Shown here piece by piece: positions 1 through 7,631 of a stretch of DNA of 44,318 nucleotides (position 1 is its first letter; each line of letters begins with the position of its first letter). Below the pieces are notes generated by a model that was not told the DNA's origin, did not search any database, and saw only the letters and a list, made by a program, of their open reading frames with translations. The stretch is from Breznakibacter xylanolyticus (GTDB taxonomy: Bacteria > Bacteroidota > Bacteroidia > Bacteroidales > Marinilabiliaceae): assembly GCF_003254275.1 (NCBI RefSeq), contig NZ_QKZK01000031.1, positions 1-44,318 on the forward strand. Direction: 5' to 3'. The position numbers and the translations under genes were made by a program.

Positions 1-11
1 ACGTGGGGGTT

Positions 12-124
12 ACGAGAGAGAGGAAAATGGAATAAAGTACAGGCAATGGGCGGAAACGACGGGAAACCGGCATCTGAGATGCGGTTTGAGCGAAGTAACA
101 TGCGTCATGATGAGGCTCTCTCGT
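12..124 (+). other. Candidate structured RNA or long-range hairpin at the left edge
   Basis: A perfect 9-bp stem (ACGAGAGAG at 12-20 with CTCTCTCGT at 116-124) closes about 95 nt. Inside it is a second strong hairpin: AAACC 64-68 with GGTTT 83-87, and GCATC 70-74 with GATGC 78-82, with one bulged G. A short CATG...CATG stem lies at 99-109. The closing stem is followed by a run of T (about 130-135), as at the 3' end of a terminated transcript. I do not recognise the family; it does not look like SRP RNA, tmRNA, RNase P or 6S RNA. The 5' part may lie outside the window. Confidence 0.35.
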
Positions 125-204
125 GTGGCTTTTTTCTATCAAACGCCCCTTTTGTTTTATCAATCCAACCACAACACACCCTTTTTGACGGGAAAATCAC
201 CACA

Positions 205-412
205 TCTACTATATAACAATTTTGAGTTATCTGCTTTGTTATTTAAACGCATGGCGTAACAAAATAACTCAGCGCCTTCGCGCCTCAGCGTTTATTTTGA
301 CAAAGAGCCTCCGTGTCTACTATATAACAATTTTGAGTTATCTGCTTTGTTATTTAAACGCATGGCGTAACAAAATAACTCAGCGCCTTCGCGCCTTTGC
401 GTTTATTCTGAC
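205..412. repeat. Two tandem 97-bp hairpin repeats
   Basis: Positions 205-301 and 316-412 are nearly identical direct copies with a period of 111 bp. Each copy contains a long imperfect palindrome: GAGTTAT and TTTGTTA on the left arm pair with TAACAAA and ATAACTC on the right. This is followed by the short iterated GCGCCTTCGCGCC segment. Small ORFs cross the repeats only because the copies are alike. This looks like a dispersed intergenic repeat family rather than a gene. Confidence 0.8.
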
Positions 413-492
413 TCCGTGATAACAACACACAAAAAGTAACATCGTCGAAAACATACCTGTGTCGTACCTAATTCGCACCTTATTCGGGGCTT

Positions 493-588
493 CTTCGACT
501 CAGAGTCGAAGCCGTATCGAAGCGGGGTCGAAGAACGGTCGAAGAAACCCCGAAGCGGTCCCGAAGATGGGACGAAGCGATGTCGAAG
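493..588. repeat. Array of eight CGAAG pentamers at exact 11-bp spacing
   Basis: CGAAG begins at 507, 518, 529, 540, 551, 562, 573 and 584, a period of exactly 11 bp. The six bases between copies vary. The first copy is also the right arm of a perfect 9-bp hairpin (CTTCGACTC 493-501, A 502, GAGTCGAAG 503-511). A minus-strand ORF (624-403) runs across the array but lacks protein-like composition. The remaining bases of 589-729 hold nothing I can identify. Confidence 0.8.
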
Positions 589-729
589 AAACTTCCAATT
601 ACAAATAGGGAAATATGGAATCAATAAACATATTTAATAAACTAAAAATCCCCCAACAAGACATCCTGAAGTCAACTTTTTGAAAACAGGGTGTGAAATC
701 TTTTTAAAGCAATGATTGAACAATCTTAT

Positions 730-737
730 TATTTTTG
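730..737 (+). promoter_or_regulatory. Bacteroidota -7 box (TATTTTTG) for the glycosyltransferase
   Basis: TATTTTTG matches the TAnnTTTG -7 element used by the Bacteroidota housekeeping sigma factor and lies about 68 bp before the first codon of the downstream gene. A clear TTTG -33 element at the usual spacing is not visible, so the call rests on one box. Confidence 0.45.
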
Positions 738-804
738 CATCAACAGCGGATAACCTCCATGCGCGCACGAACACGAAACATTCTTATCAAACAAGCAGAT
801 TCAC

Positions 805-1536
805 ATGACAAAAAACCTGGTCATCATTCCTACCTATAAAGAGAAAGAGAACATCGAAGCCATTATTAAAGCCGTTTTCGCTCTCCCCCGCGCTTTTCAC
901 ATCCTTATCATCGATGACAACTCGCCCGATGGCACCGCCGACATTGTAAGAGACCTGCAAAACGAGTGGCCCGAACAGTTACACATGGTTGAACGTGCCG
1001 GCAAACTGGGTCTGGGCACAGCCTACATCACCGGCTTTAAATGGGCCATTGAAAAGGGATACGATTACATTTTTGAAATGGATGCCGATTTCTCGCACAA
1101 CCCCGCCGACCTTATCAGCCTGCACGATGCCTGTGTGAACGAGAACGCCGACATGGCCATCGGATCACGCTACAAATCGGGGGTGAACGTGGTAAACTGG
1201 CCTATGGGGCGCGTGCTGATGTCGTACTTCGCATCGGTGTATGTGCGTGCCGTCACCGGCATGAGAATCATGGACACCACGGCCGGCTTCAAATGCTACC
1301 GACGCAAAGTACTCGAAACCATCAAACTGGACAAGATACGCCTGAAGGGATACGCTTTTCAGATTGAAATGAAATTCACCTCATGGAAATACGGATTCAA
1401 AATTATAGAAGTCCCCATTGTGTTCACCGACCGAAAACACGGGGCTTCTAAGATGAGCGGCGGAATCTTTAACGAAGCCGTGTGGGGTGTATTGAAAATG
1501 AAATTCTTCAGCTTCTTTAAGAAGTATGAAGTATGA
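805..1536 (+). CDS. Polyprenol-monophosphate mannosyl/glucosyl transferase (GT2, DPM1-like)
   Basis: This is a 243-residue family 2 glycosyltransferase that would transfer a sugar from a nucleotide sugar to a polyprenyl phosphate, giving a lipid-linked donor for envelope glycosylation. Visible landmarks are PTYKEKENI (9-17), the nucleotide-binding DDNSPDGT (37-44), the metal-binding DADFSH (93-98), GSRY (120-123) and a C-terminal KHGASKM segment. There is no C-terminal membrane domain, so it resembles the short human DPM1 type, presumably attached peripherally to the inner membrane. The ATG at 805 gives the family's normal N terminus. Dihydroorotase follows about 100 bp downstream in the same direction and may be cotranscribed. 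The exact sugar cannot be told from sequence. Confidence 0.9.
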   Translation: MTKNLVIIPTYKEKENIEAIIKAVFALPRAFHILIIDDNSPDGTADIVRDLQNEWPEQLHMVERAGKLGLGTAYITGFKWAIEKGYDYIFEMDADFSHNPADLISLHDACVNENADMAIGSRYKSGVNVVNWPMGRVLMSYFASVYVRAVTGMRIMDTTAGFKCYRRKVLETIKLDKIRLKGYAFQIEMKFTSWKYGFKIIEVPIVFTDRKHGASKMSGGIFNEAVWGVLKMKFFSFFKKYEV

Positions 1537-1637
1537 ACAAACACAAGGACATCTAAAAAAAGGAATTGCAAGACCATCACCACAACAACACTTTGACTGA
1601 TTGATTGTTTATATCAACAAACATATTGACACAACTT

Positions 1638-2975
1638 ATGCACACCATCCTGATAAAACATGCCACCCTGGTGAACGAAGGGCAACAGATAAAAGGAAGC
1701 CTCTTGATAAAGGGAGATACGATACAACAAATCATCCCGGAAGGGACTCCCCTGCCCGATGCCGACACGGTGGTTGACGCCACAGGTAAGTACCTGCTTC
1801 CCGGCGTGATTGACGACCAGGTGCACTTTAGGGAGCCGGGACTGACACACAAAGGCGATATTGCCAGCGAATCGCGTGCCGCCGTGGCCGGAGGAATCAC
1901 CTCGTACATGGAGATGCCCAACACCAATCCGCAAACCACCACCATTGAGAATCTGGAAGCCAAATATGACCTTGCGGCCTCCAAGTCATTGGCCAACTAC
2001 TCCTTTTACATGGGAGCGACCAATGATAACATGGATGAATTGTTGAAAGTGGATCCTAAAAAAGTGTGTGGACTCAAGGTCTTCATGGGCTCATCGACCG
2101 GAAACATGCTGGTAGACAAAAATGAAGTTTTGGCGCGCATCTTTAGCGAAACTTCGATGCTCATCACCACGCACTGTGAGGATGAGGCGACCATTCAACG
2201 CAATCTTCAGATTTTCAAGGACGAGTATGGCGACAATGTGCCCTTTTCCAAGCACGGCCTCATCCGCAGCGAAGAGGCCTGTTACCGCTCCTCGTCGAAA
2301 GCAGTAGAACTGGCCGAGAAACACAACGCGCGTTTGCACCTGTTGCACCTATCGACCGCCAAAGAGCTGAGTTTGCTCGACAACACCCGCCTGTTGAGCG
2401 AAAAACGCATCACCGGCGAAGTATGTGTGCACCACCTGTGGTTCGACGACAGTGACTATGACCGCAAAGGTGCTTTCATCAAATGGAATCCCGCCATCAA
2501 GACCCGCGCCGACAAAGAAGGGCTGCTGGCCGGACTGCTGAATAATAAGCTGGATGTGGTAGCTACCGACCATGCCCCCCATACCCTTGAGGAGAAACAA
2601 AACAGCTATTTTAAAGCACCCTCGGGCGGCCCATTGGTGCAGCATTCACTGGTGGCCATGCTCAAACTGGCCGAAAAAGGCCTTATCCCCGTTGAGAAAA
2701 TTGTTGAAAAAATGTGCCACGCCCCCGCCGACCTGTTCCGGGTGGAGAGACGCGGCTACCTCCGTCCCGGATACTTTGCAGATGTGGTGTTGGTCGAAAA
2801 AAGCAGTTGGATCGTATCTAATGAGAACATCCTGTACAAGTGCGGTTGGTCACCCTTCGATGGTGAAACATTCACCCACCGGATTACCCACACCTTTGTC
2901 AACGGACACCTCGTATGGGAAAACGGCACCATATATGCCGATAAGACAGGCAAGCGACTGACGTTTAACGCATGA
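1638..2975 (+). CDS. pyrC: Dihydroorotase
   Basis: This is an amidohydrolase that cyclises carbamoyl-aspartate to dihydroorotate in pyrimidine synthesis. The open frame extends upstream to a TTG at 1605, but the ATG at 1638 gives the usual N terminus (MHTILIKHATLVNEG) and a 445-residue protein. The metal-site region reads DDQVHFREPG, so the first His of the common HxH pair is Gln; I recall the same change from Porphyromonas/Bacteroides enzymes. The carboxylated-lysine candidate is in GLKVFMGS. Later ligands lie in TTHCEDE and LLHLSTAKE, and the signature DHAPHTLEEK holds the catalytic Asp. The gene is intact and of normal length. Confidence 0.93.
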   Translation: MHTILIKHATLVNEGQQIKGSLLIKGDTIQQIIPEGTPLPDADTVVDATGKYLLPGVIDDQVHFREPGLTHKGDIASESRAAVAGGITSYMEMPNTNPQTTTIENLEAKYDLAASKSLANYSFYMGATNDNMDELLKVDPKKVCGLKVFMGSSTGNMLVDKNEVLARIFSETSMLITTHCEDEATIQRNLQIFKDEYGDNVPFSKHGLIRSEEACYRSSSKAVELAEKHNARLHLLHLSTAKELSLLDNTRLLSEKRITGEVCVHHLWFDDSDYDRKGAFIKWNPAIKTRADKEGLLAGLLNNKLDVVATDHAPHTLEEKQNSYFKAPSGGPLVQHSLVAMLKLAEKGLIPVEKIVEKMCHAPADLFRVERRGYLRPGYFADVVLVEKSSWIVSNENILYKCGWSPFDGETFTHRITHTFVNGHLVWENGTIYADKTGKRLTFNA

Positions 2976-3012
2976 AGTGCATTACGTGCAAACCTTAAGA
3001 GAGAGTAAAGAA

Positions 3013-3020
3013 TAATTTTG
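3013..3020 (+). promoter_or_regulatory. -7 box TAATTTTG upstream of the lipoprotein gene
   Basis: TAATTTTG is an exact TAnnTTTG match. The longest reading of the downstream gene starts with the TTG inside this box, so the box argues for the ATG at 3039, leaving a leader of roughly 12 nt. Confidence 0.5.
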
Positions 3021-3038
3021 ACCATAAAATCTCATAAG

Positions 3039-3560
3039 ATGCTTCATCACATACACATCAAAACACGACTGGCACTCACCATCATCGTTTCAAGCATCAT
3101 CACAGCCTGTACCCAACCTTCATCGGTCGAAGGGCGCATGACTCTTTCTCCCCAAGCAATGGTGGCTGACACCATTTATTACCCGGTACGCATCAAAAAC
3201 CTGAACCCCGAGGATGAATGGGCATCGGAACGAATCAAAAAACTCAACCGGAAAAAGTTGGTGGATGATATTTTTGAAGCGGTTTACTCAGGCAAAGCTA
3301 CTGCATACAACTATCTGACCGACGCCCCTATCGATGCCAATCACTTAAAACAGCAGGAAAACGAGGGGGAACTAAACCGCGACGAAGTGGCCGAACTGGA
3401 GTTTCGCGAAACGTGGTGGTACGATGTCGATGGTAACCTGTTTGAAAAAAAGGTGCAATCCATCCTGGTGGCATCGGCACTTTACGATTCCGACGGGTCA
3501 CTAAGAGGCATGAAAGCACTGTTTTATGTAAAAACGCAACCTTGTACGGTTCGCAAATAA
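3039..3560 (+). CDS. Small lipoprotein of unknown function, weakly GldN-like
   Basis: The 173-residue product starts with a basic N terminus and hydrophobic stretch ending in a lipobox (ITAC, with Cys near residue 24), so it should be lipid-anchored. The mature part has an acidic, charged middle (NPEDEWASERIKKLNRKK), then AVYSGKATAYNYLTDAP, and a WWYD...ALFYV end. This order faintly recalls the C-terminal part of gliding/T9SS protein GldN, where a TAY-containing segment precedes a W-Y/F-F-D strand and a final FWV-like strand. That similarity is my inference from pattern only. The 3039 ATG is preferred over the TTG at 3018 because the latter lies inside a -7 box. The next gene begins 26 bp later and probably shares the transcript. 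Confidence 0.7.
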   Translation: MLHHIHIKTRLALTIIVSSIITACTQPSSVEGRMTLSPQAMVADTIYYPVRIKNLNPEDEWASERIKKLNRKKLVDDIFEAVYSGKATAYNYLTDAPIDANHLKQQENEGELNRDEVAELEFRETWWYDVDGNLFEKKVQSILVASALYDSDGSLRGMKALFYVKTQPCTVRK

Positions 3561-3586
3561 TAACGACCATTCACAACACAAACACC

Positions 3587-4108
3587 ATGATAGAACTTCA
3601 ACGCAAAAGCCAAGGAAATAAATTCTCGATGTTCCTGTTGCTCATTGGGGGTGCCGTGATGTTTGTTGAAAACCTGTATGCCCGACTGGGTGGTTTGTTG
3701 GTCATCGTGTTGGGGCTCATATCTATTTATGCGCGCTCCGGCACACAAATAGATATGGATAAACGCCTATGGCGAAAATACGTAAAGCTGGCCTGGTTCT
3801 ACTTTGGGACCTGGACCCCCCTTCCACAAGTCGATTACGTGGCCATCATTCGCATGCGGCTCTCGCAGTTGAAATTCAAACCCTCGCAAGCCGGTTTTAC
3901 ACAGGAGGATGGCGGCTATCAGCACAATTACAACATCAACCTCATTTTTAAGGACTCGGCGTTGCGCTACCTAACCATTTACACCGGCGAGCTGGACGAC
4001 ACACTGGAGAAATCGCGCCAAATGGCACTCACATTCCAAACCAAACTATATGACTGCTCCACCTCACGCAAGCATTGGATTGAGTTGGATGAGTTGAAGA
4101 AGAAGTGA
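3587..4108 (+). CDS. Two-span membrane protein of unknown function
   Basis: The 173-residue protein has two adjacent hydrophobic segments (about residues 16-31 and 34-47) joined by a short turn. A soluble domain of about 120 residues follows. It contains FGTWTPLPQVDYVAI and a strand-rich NYNINLIFKDSALRYLTIY segment, which would suit a PH-like or similar small beta domain facing the cytoplasm; this fold guess is unverified. The ATG at 3587 is chosen over an upstream start at 3542 because the latter overlaps the preceding lipoprotein gene and adds a non-hydrophobic, low-quality N terminus. I do not recognise a named family. The 139-bp spacer after it contains AAAGTGG-like iterations and a G-rich dyad but no gene. 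Confidence 0.7.
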   Translation: MIELQRKSQGNKFSMFLLLIGGAVMFVENLYARLGGLLVIVLGLISIYARSGTQIDMDKRLWRKYVKLAWFYFGTWTPLPQVDYVAIIRMRLSQLKFKPSQAGFTQEDGGYQHNYNINLIFKDSALRYLTIYTGELDDTLEKSRQMALTFQTKLYDCSTSRKHWIELDELKKK

Positions 4109-4247
4109 GAAAGTGGCTGAGGAGGAAAGTGGCAAAGTGCCTAAGGAAGAGAGTACAAAAATACAAGAGTGCAAAAGTACAGTTGACTGAGTAATCAAAA
4201 TTACGAAATTAACATAAGTCCACCTCGGGGGACATAGGGGGCTAAAC

Positions 4248-5198
4248 ATGAAACACCTGTTCCAATACATTTTCATCGTTCTATTATGTGTGACAATCAC
4301 GGGGGTTGCTCAAAAACCATCACAGGAACTAGAGAATTACATTCGACAGAACGATGCTGAAAAGCGCTTGGCAGAATATAAAGACAACAACGACCTACTG
4401 GCTTTAAAGGTGCGCCATTTGGCCGTGATCAACGCATCGCGAAAAAAACACAAGGCTCCGGCTTTACAATTGGACATTTTGGCTTCACGTATGGCCAACA
4501 AAATGGCGGCCGATGCTGCGAAGAATGGGTTCAGTGGTCATTTTAACCTCAACGGCGAGAGTCCTTATCACCGTTATGCCTCTGCCGGCGGGCAGGATCA
4601 CGTGGTGGAGAATGCGGCGGCCACCACTTCGTCGGCCGATTTTGTGCCCGACGACGAGAACATCCTGGAGGGAATGTACGAACTGCACCAGGCTTTTATG
4701 AACGAAAAAGCGCCCAACGACGGCCACAAACAGACCTGCATTGGCAAAACGTTCACCCACGTGGGCATTGGGGTGGCCTGGCACGGCAAGGAGTTTCGCT
4801 ATTACGAAGAGTACCTGAATCGCTATTTGGCGTTTGGCGAGGTGAAATCATCGGTGAAGGCCGGTACCGACATCACCCTGTCGGTGAAGCCGCTTGAAAA
4901 AGGATACCACCTTTACAGTGTGGTGGCCTATTACGAAGCCGTCCCGAAGAAGATGACCGCCAAGCAAGTGTCGGCCATTGCGTCGTATGCCGACTACACC
5001 TCGAACGTGGCGGCCAACATTGCTCCATGGGAGCTGCCTCAACCCGACGACAAAGGATTCGTACACATCTCCATCCCCACCAAGAAGAAGGGGCTCTACT
5101 ACATTCACGTGTTCCTCGACACCAAGCCTTACGTGAAGGGCAAAGCCACCACTCAGGGAAAAATCATCGGTTCGGGGGTGGTGGTGGAGGTGAAGTAA
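4248..5198 (+). CDS. Secreted CAP/SCP-domain protein
   Basis: The protein has 316 residues, with a signal peptide (about 1-21, ending GVAQ). A CAP (cysteine-rich secretory protein/PR-1) domain spans about 50-195. The family's metal-site pattern is visible as H98 in SGHFN, E121 in VVENAA and H171 in THVGIGVAW. The second acidic residue probably lies in the EGMYELHQAF helix. Residues about 200-316 form a strand-rich tail without a recognisable sorting signal. Bacterial CAP proteins are secreted or periplasmic and mostly uncharacterised, so substrate and role are unknown. The next gene is convergent and ends 38 bp downstream. Confidence 0.8.
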   Translation: MKHLFQYIFIVLLCVTITGVAQKPSQELENYIRQNDAEKRLAEYKDNNDLLALKVRHLAVINASRKKHKAPALQLDILASRMANKMAADAAKNGFSGHFNLNGESPYHRYASAGGQDHVVENAAATTSSADFVPDDENILEGMYELHQAFMNEKAPNDGHKQTCIGKTFTHVGIGVAWHGKEFRYYEEYLNRYLAFGEVKSSVKAGTDITLSVKPLEKGYHLYSVVAYYEAVPKKMTAKQVSAIASYADYTSNVAANIAPWELPQPDDKGFVHISIPTKKKGLYYIHVFLDTKPYVKGKATTQGKIIGSGVVVEVK

Positions 5199-5236
5199 TC
5201 ACATCATCAAAACAAAGATCCCATAACCGAAACGGT

Positions 5237-6100
5237 TCAACAATTCCCCAACCACTCCCTCAGCCTGGGCAACTCCTTCTGCATCTGCTCCATGGCCTGA
5301 TGATACAATGCCTCGAGGTGTCGCGGGTGGTTATCGAGACGCGACACAGTCATGGTAAAAGTGGGTCGGATGACGAACACCGTGCCGGCCTGCTCAAGGG
5401 CTTCAAGCTGATCTACGGCTTGGTTGTAACGCCGGGCACGGTTCAAGAGCATATCAGCCACTAATGGATAATTGCGACAACAGCGGCGCACCAGCGCCGG
5501 AAAGCGGGGCGGCCGTTTGCGGTAGCCCTTGGGACGGGTGAGCACCACCACCGCGCGGCTTTGACCATTACCCAGAGCCTGTGACACGGGGATGGAGTCA
5601 AGCAGGCCTCCGTCCATGTATCTGCTCCCATCGATGCATTTGGGCGGCGAAATGATGGGAAGCGACGAGGTGGCCGTGAGCCAGTCGCGAAATTCTTCGA
5701 AACTGCTGCCCGTCACGCGATGATATTCAGGCAGTCCGGTATCAATATTACTCACCACCACCGTCATGCGGGACGATGAACGGGCAAAAGCCTGATAATC
5801 GAACGGCAGCAATTGCGTGGGGATGGTACGATAGATGAACTCCCAGTTGAAATAACTGCCGTGTTTGAACAGATGCTTCCAACCGCAATACTGAGGATGA
5901 TTCACAAAACGGTTCACGACCAGGTTGCGCCCCGGCTGCCGCGACACGTACGACACGCCATAAGCCGCACCGGCCGACACGCCAATAACCTCTTGAAAAA
6001 ATATCTGCTCGCGCAACAATACCTCGAGCACGCCGGCGGTGAACATGCCCCGAAAGCCGCCCCCTTCGAGAACCAAGGCGACTGATGAATTGGATGACAT
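5237..6100 (-). CDS. Patatin-like phospholipase (YjjU/RssA type)
   Basis: This is a Ser-Asp dyad lipid acyl hydrolase of 287 residues. From the ATG at 6100 the landmarks are the oxyanion loop GGGFRG (13-18), the nucleophile elbow GVSAG (40-44, Ser42) and the dyad motif DGG (163-165, in YMDGGLLDS). There is no signal peptide or membrane segment, so it should be cytoplasmic or peripheral. An in-frame ATG at 6130 would add ten residues with no family likeness, so 6100 is preferred. A minus-strand terminator at 6136-6165 separates it from the upstream aldolase gene, so it is probably transcribed alone. The physiological lipid is unknown. Confidence 0.88.
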   Translation of the reverse strand: MSSNSSVALVLEGGGFRGMFTAGVLEVLLREQIFFQEVIGVSAGAAYGVSYVSRQPGRNLVVNRFVNHPQYCGWKHLFKHGSYFNWEFIYRTIPTQLLPFDYQAFARSSSRMTVVVSNIDTGLPEYHRVTGSSFEEFRDWLTATSSLPIISPPKCIDGSRYMDGGLLDSIPVSQALGNGQSRAVVVLTRPKGYRKRPPRFPALVRRCCRNYPLVADMLLNRARRYNQAVDQLEALEQAGTVFVIRPTFTMTVSRLDNHPRHLEALYHQAMEQMQKELPRLREWLGNC

Positions 6101-6135
6101 AGATAGGTTTTGATGGTGAAGGCACAACATTAACT

Positions 6136-6165
6136 AAAAAAGGTGTCACCGCCATGGCAACACCT
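6136..6165 (-). terminator. Intrinsic terminator after the aldolase gene
   Basis: On the minus strand AGGTGT (6165-6160) pairs with ACACCT (6146-6141), and a run of six T follows. It lies between the aldolase-like gene and the patatin gene. Confidence 0.6.
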
Positions 6166-6234
6166 CTTTATTTATTGAAGTATCAAGATTTGAGTATCAA
6201 GACGCAAGACAGTATGAGGCACTTTCGTTGCTTT

Positions 6235-6257
6235 GCAAATCGACTTCGTCGATTTGC
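6235..6257. repeat. Perfect 10-bp intergenic hairpin
   Basis: GCAAATCGAC (6235-6244) pairs perfectly with GTCGATTTGC (6248-6257) around a TTC loop, just downstream of the aldolase stop codon on the minus strand. There is no T-run at its end. It may protect the 3' end or be one copy of a dispersed repeat. Confidence 0.5.
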
Positions 6258-6289
6258 CACTCTGCCGCTTTGCTACTCAGCTACTTTTC

Positions 6290-7231
6290 TCACTGATAAT
6301 CGTGCATCTCCTTCATAAAAGCCACGAAGTCGTTTTTGCGTTCCGAATCCATCCATTTCATGGCACTGCGGGGATGCTCGTTGAGGGCACCGGTCACCAG
6401 GTAAGGGATGTGATAGCCCCAGTCGATATCCTTTTGCAGAGGATGAATATGATCCTGAATGGTTTGCAACAGAGGCAGAAGGCGATATTTAGGATTCTTG
6501 AGGAATGCCACCAAAATTTCGAGATGACAGTTTCCGGCGCCACGTCCTAAGCCCAGGAGTGTTGCATCGAGATAAGTACAACCTTCCTGAATGGCGGTAA
6601 TGGTGTTGGCCATGGCCAATTGCATGTTGTTGTGGGCATGAATGCCAATCTCCTTGCCGGGCATAGCTGCTTTGTACTTGCGCACCAGGTGTTGTACCGT
6701 TTCGTTGTACATGCTGCCGTAACTGTCAACCGCATAAAAAATGGGCACACGCGACTTGGCGATATCGGCCAACGCCTCGTCTAGGTCGCGCTCGTTGACG
6801 GTAGAAACAGCCATCAGGTTGATGGAGACTTCGTACCCCTTATCCATGCAGTGGTGAGCCAACTCGATGGCCTTATCGACCTGATGGACGTAGCAAGCCA
6901 CACGAATCATGTCGAGGAGGCTTTCGGAAGCCATGGGGATGTCCTCGAGGTCGATGCGGCCAATGTCGGCCATGGCAGAGAGCTTGAGGGAAGTGTTGTT
7001 ATCTCCCACGATGCGGCGCAAGTCCTCATCTTTACAGAATTTCCAGGGCCCCACCACGTTTCGGTCGAAAGCCTTTTCGGAACTCAGGTAGCCGATCTCC
7101 ATGTAGTCGACACCCGCTTCGACGCAAGCATTGTACACACTGCGCACGAAATCGTCGCTAAACTGCCAATTGTTCATCAACCCACCGTCACGCACGGTGC
7201 AGTCGAGCACTTTTATCTCTTTTCGATACAT
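6290..7231 (-). CDS. DRE-TIM (HMGL-like) aldolase-family protein
   Basis: The 313-residue TIM-barrel protein belongs to the superfamily of HMG-CoA lyase, isopropylmalate synthase and 4-hydroxy-2-oxovalerate aldolase. These enzymes bind a divalent metal and make or break C-C bonds next to a 2-oxo or acyl group. Landmarks from the ATG at 7231 are LDCTVRDGG (9-17, holding the Arg-Asp of the DRE-like motif), HAHNN (198-202, metal-binding His pair) and GLGRGAGN (227-234). The longer reading from GTG at 7288 adds 19 unconserved residues. There is no biotin or CoA-transfer domain. It lies 85 bp downstream of a chorismate mutase gene in the same direction, and a terminator follows it. The substrate is unknown; the neighbour suggests a shikimate-derived or 2-oxo acid. 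Confidence 0.85.
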   Translation of the reverse strand: MYRKEIKVLDCTVRDGGLMNNWQFSDDFVRSVYNACVEAGVDYMEIGYLSSEKAFDRNVVGPWKFCKDEDLRRIVGDNNTSLKLSAMADIGRIDLEDIPMASESLLDMIRVACYVHQVDKAIELAHHCMDKGYEVSINLMAVSTVNERDLDEALADIAKSRVPIFYAVDSYGSMYNETVQHLVRKYKAAMPGKEIGIHAHNNMQLAMANTITAIQEGCTYLDATLLGLGRGAGNCHLEILVAFLKNPKYRLLPLLQTIQDHIHPLQKDIDWGYHIPYLVTGALNEHPRSAMKWMDSERKNDFVAFMKEMHDYQ

Positions 7232-7316
7232 TGAGGATATGTTAATGAGTTTCGGGTTAAAGTTTCGGGTCAACAACTCATTTGCCACCGAAAACCAACA
7301 ACCGGAAACAACAGAT

Positions 7317-7631
7317 TTAAGAATTCAGTTGATTGAGCAATGCCAACTCCTTTTGAATATTTGAGTCGATGAGCAGGCGATACATGTCGGCAAAGGTTTG
7401 GGGGTCGAGCCCAAGCTCACGAGCCCACTCGGCACGTTTATCGATCACATGATCTTTGCGATCCTGTGCCACAATGGCATGGTGGTCGTGCTTAAACTGC
7501 ACGATGGCTTTCACATACTCGAACCGGAGGGCAAAGAGCTCCATGATGGTTCGGTCGATGCGGTCAATTTCGTCACGCACTTCTTCTTTACGGACGCACT
7601 CTTGGGGCGTTTTTTGCAATTTCAATTCCAT
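7317..7631 (-). CDS. Chorismate mutase, PchB-like (AroQ fold)
   Basis: The 104-residue all-helical AroQ-type protein would rearrange chorismate to prephenate, or act as an isochorismate pyruvate-lyase. Like PchB it opens with a TPQEC segment, then VRDEIDRIDRTIMELFALR, where the first helix supplies an active-site Arg. RFEYVKAIVQFK carries the second Arg and Lys, and a QDRKDHVIDKRAEWARELGL region resembles PchB's final helices. It is a stand-alone domain, not fused to prephenate dehydratase or dehydrogenase as in many aromatic pathways. The ATG at 7631 is preferred. The aldolase-like gene downstream is probably cotranscribed. Mutase versus lyase activity cannot be decided by eye. Confidence 0.85.
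   Translation of the reverse strand: MELKLQKTPQECVRKEEVRDEIDRIDRTIMELFALRFEYVKAIVQFKHDHHAIVAQDRKDHVIDKRAEWARELGLDPQTFADMYRLLIDSNIQKELALLNQLNS

Noticed and set aside
1-213. Open frames running in from the left edge
   Set aside because: Two plus-strand frames are open for about 200 bp, but their translations show no motif, and the hairpin structures explain the sequence better.
222-419. Short ORF with a repeated peptide
   Set aside because: The repeat in the peptide comes from the duplicated 97-bp DNA element; no start context or family likeness.
403-624. Minus-strand ORF over the CGAAG array
   Set aside because: The composition reflects the 11-bp DNA array, and the frame has no homology-like features.
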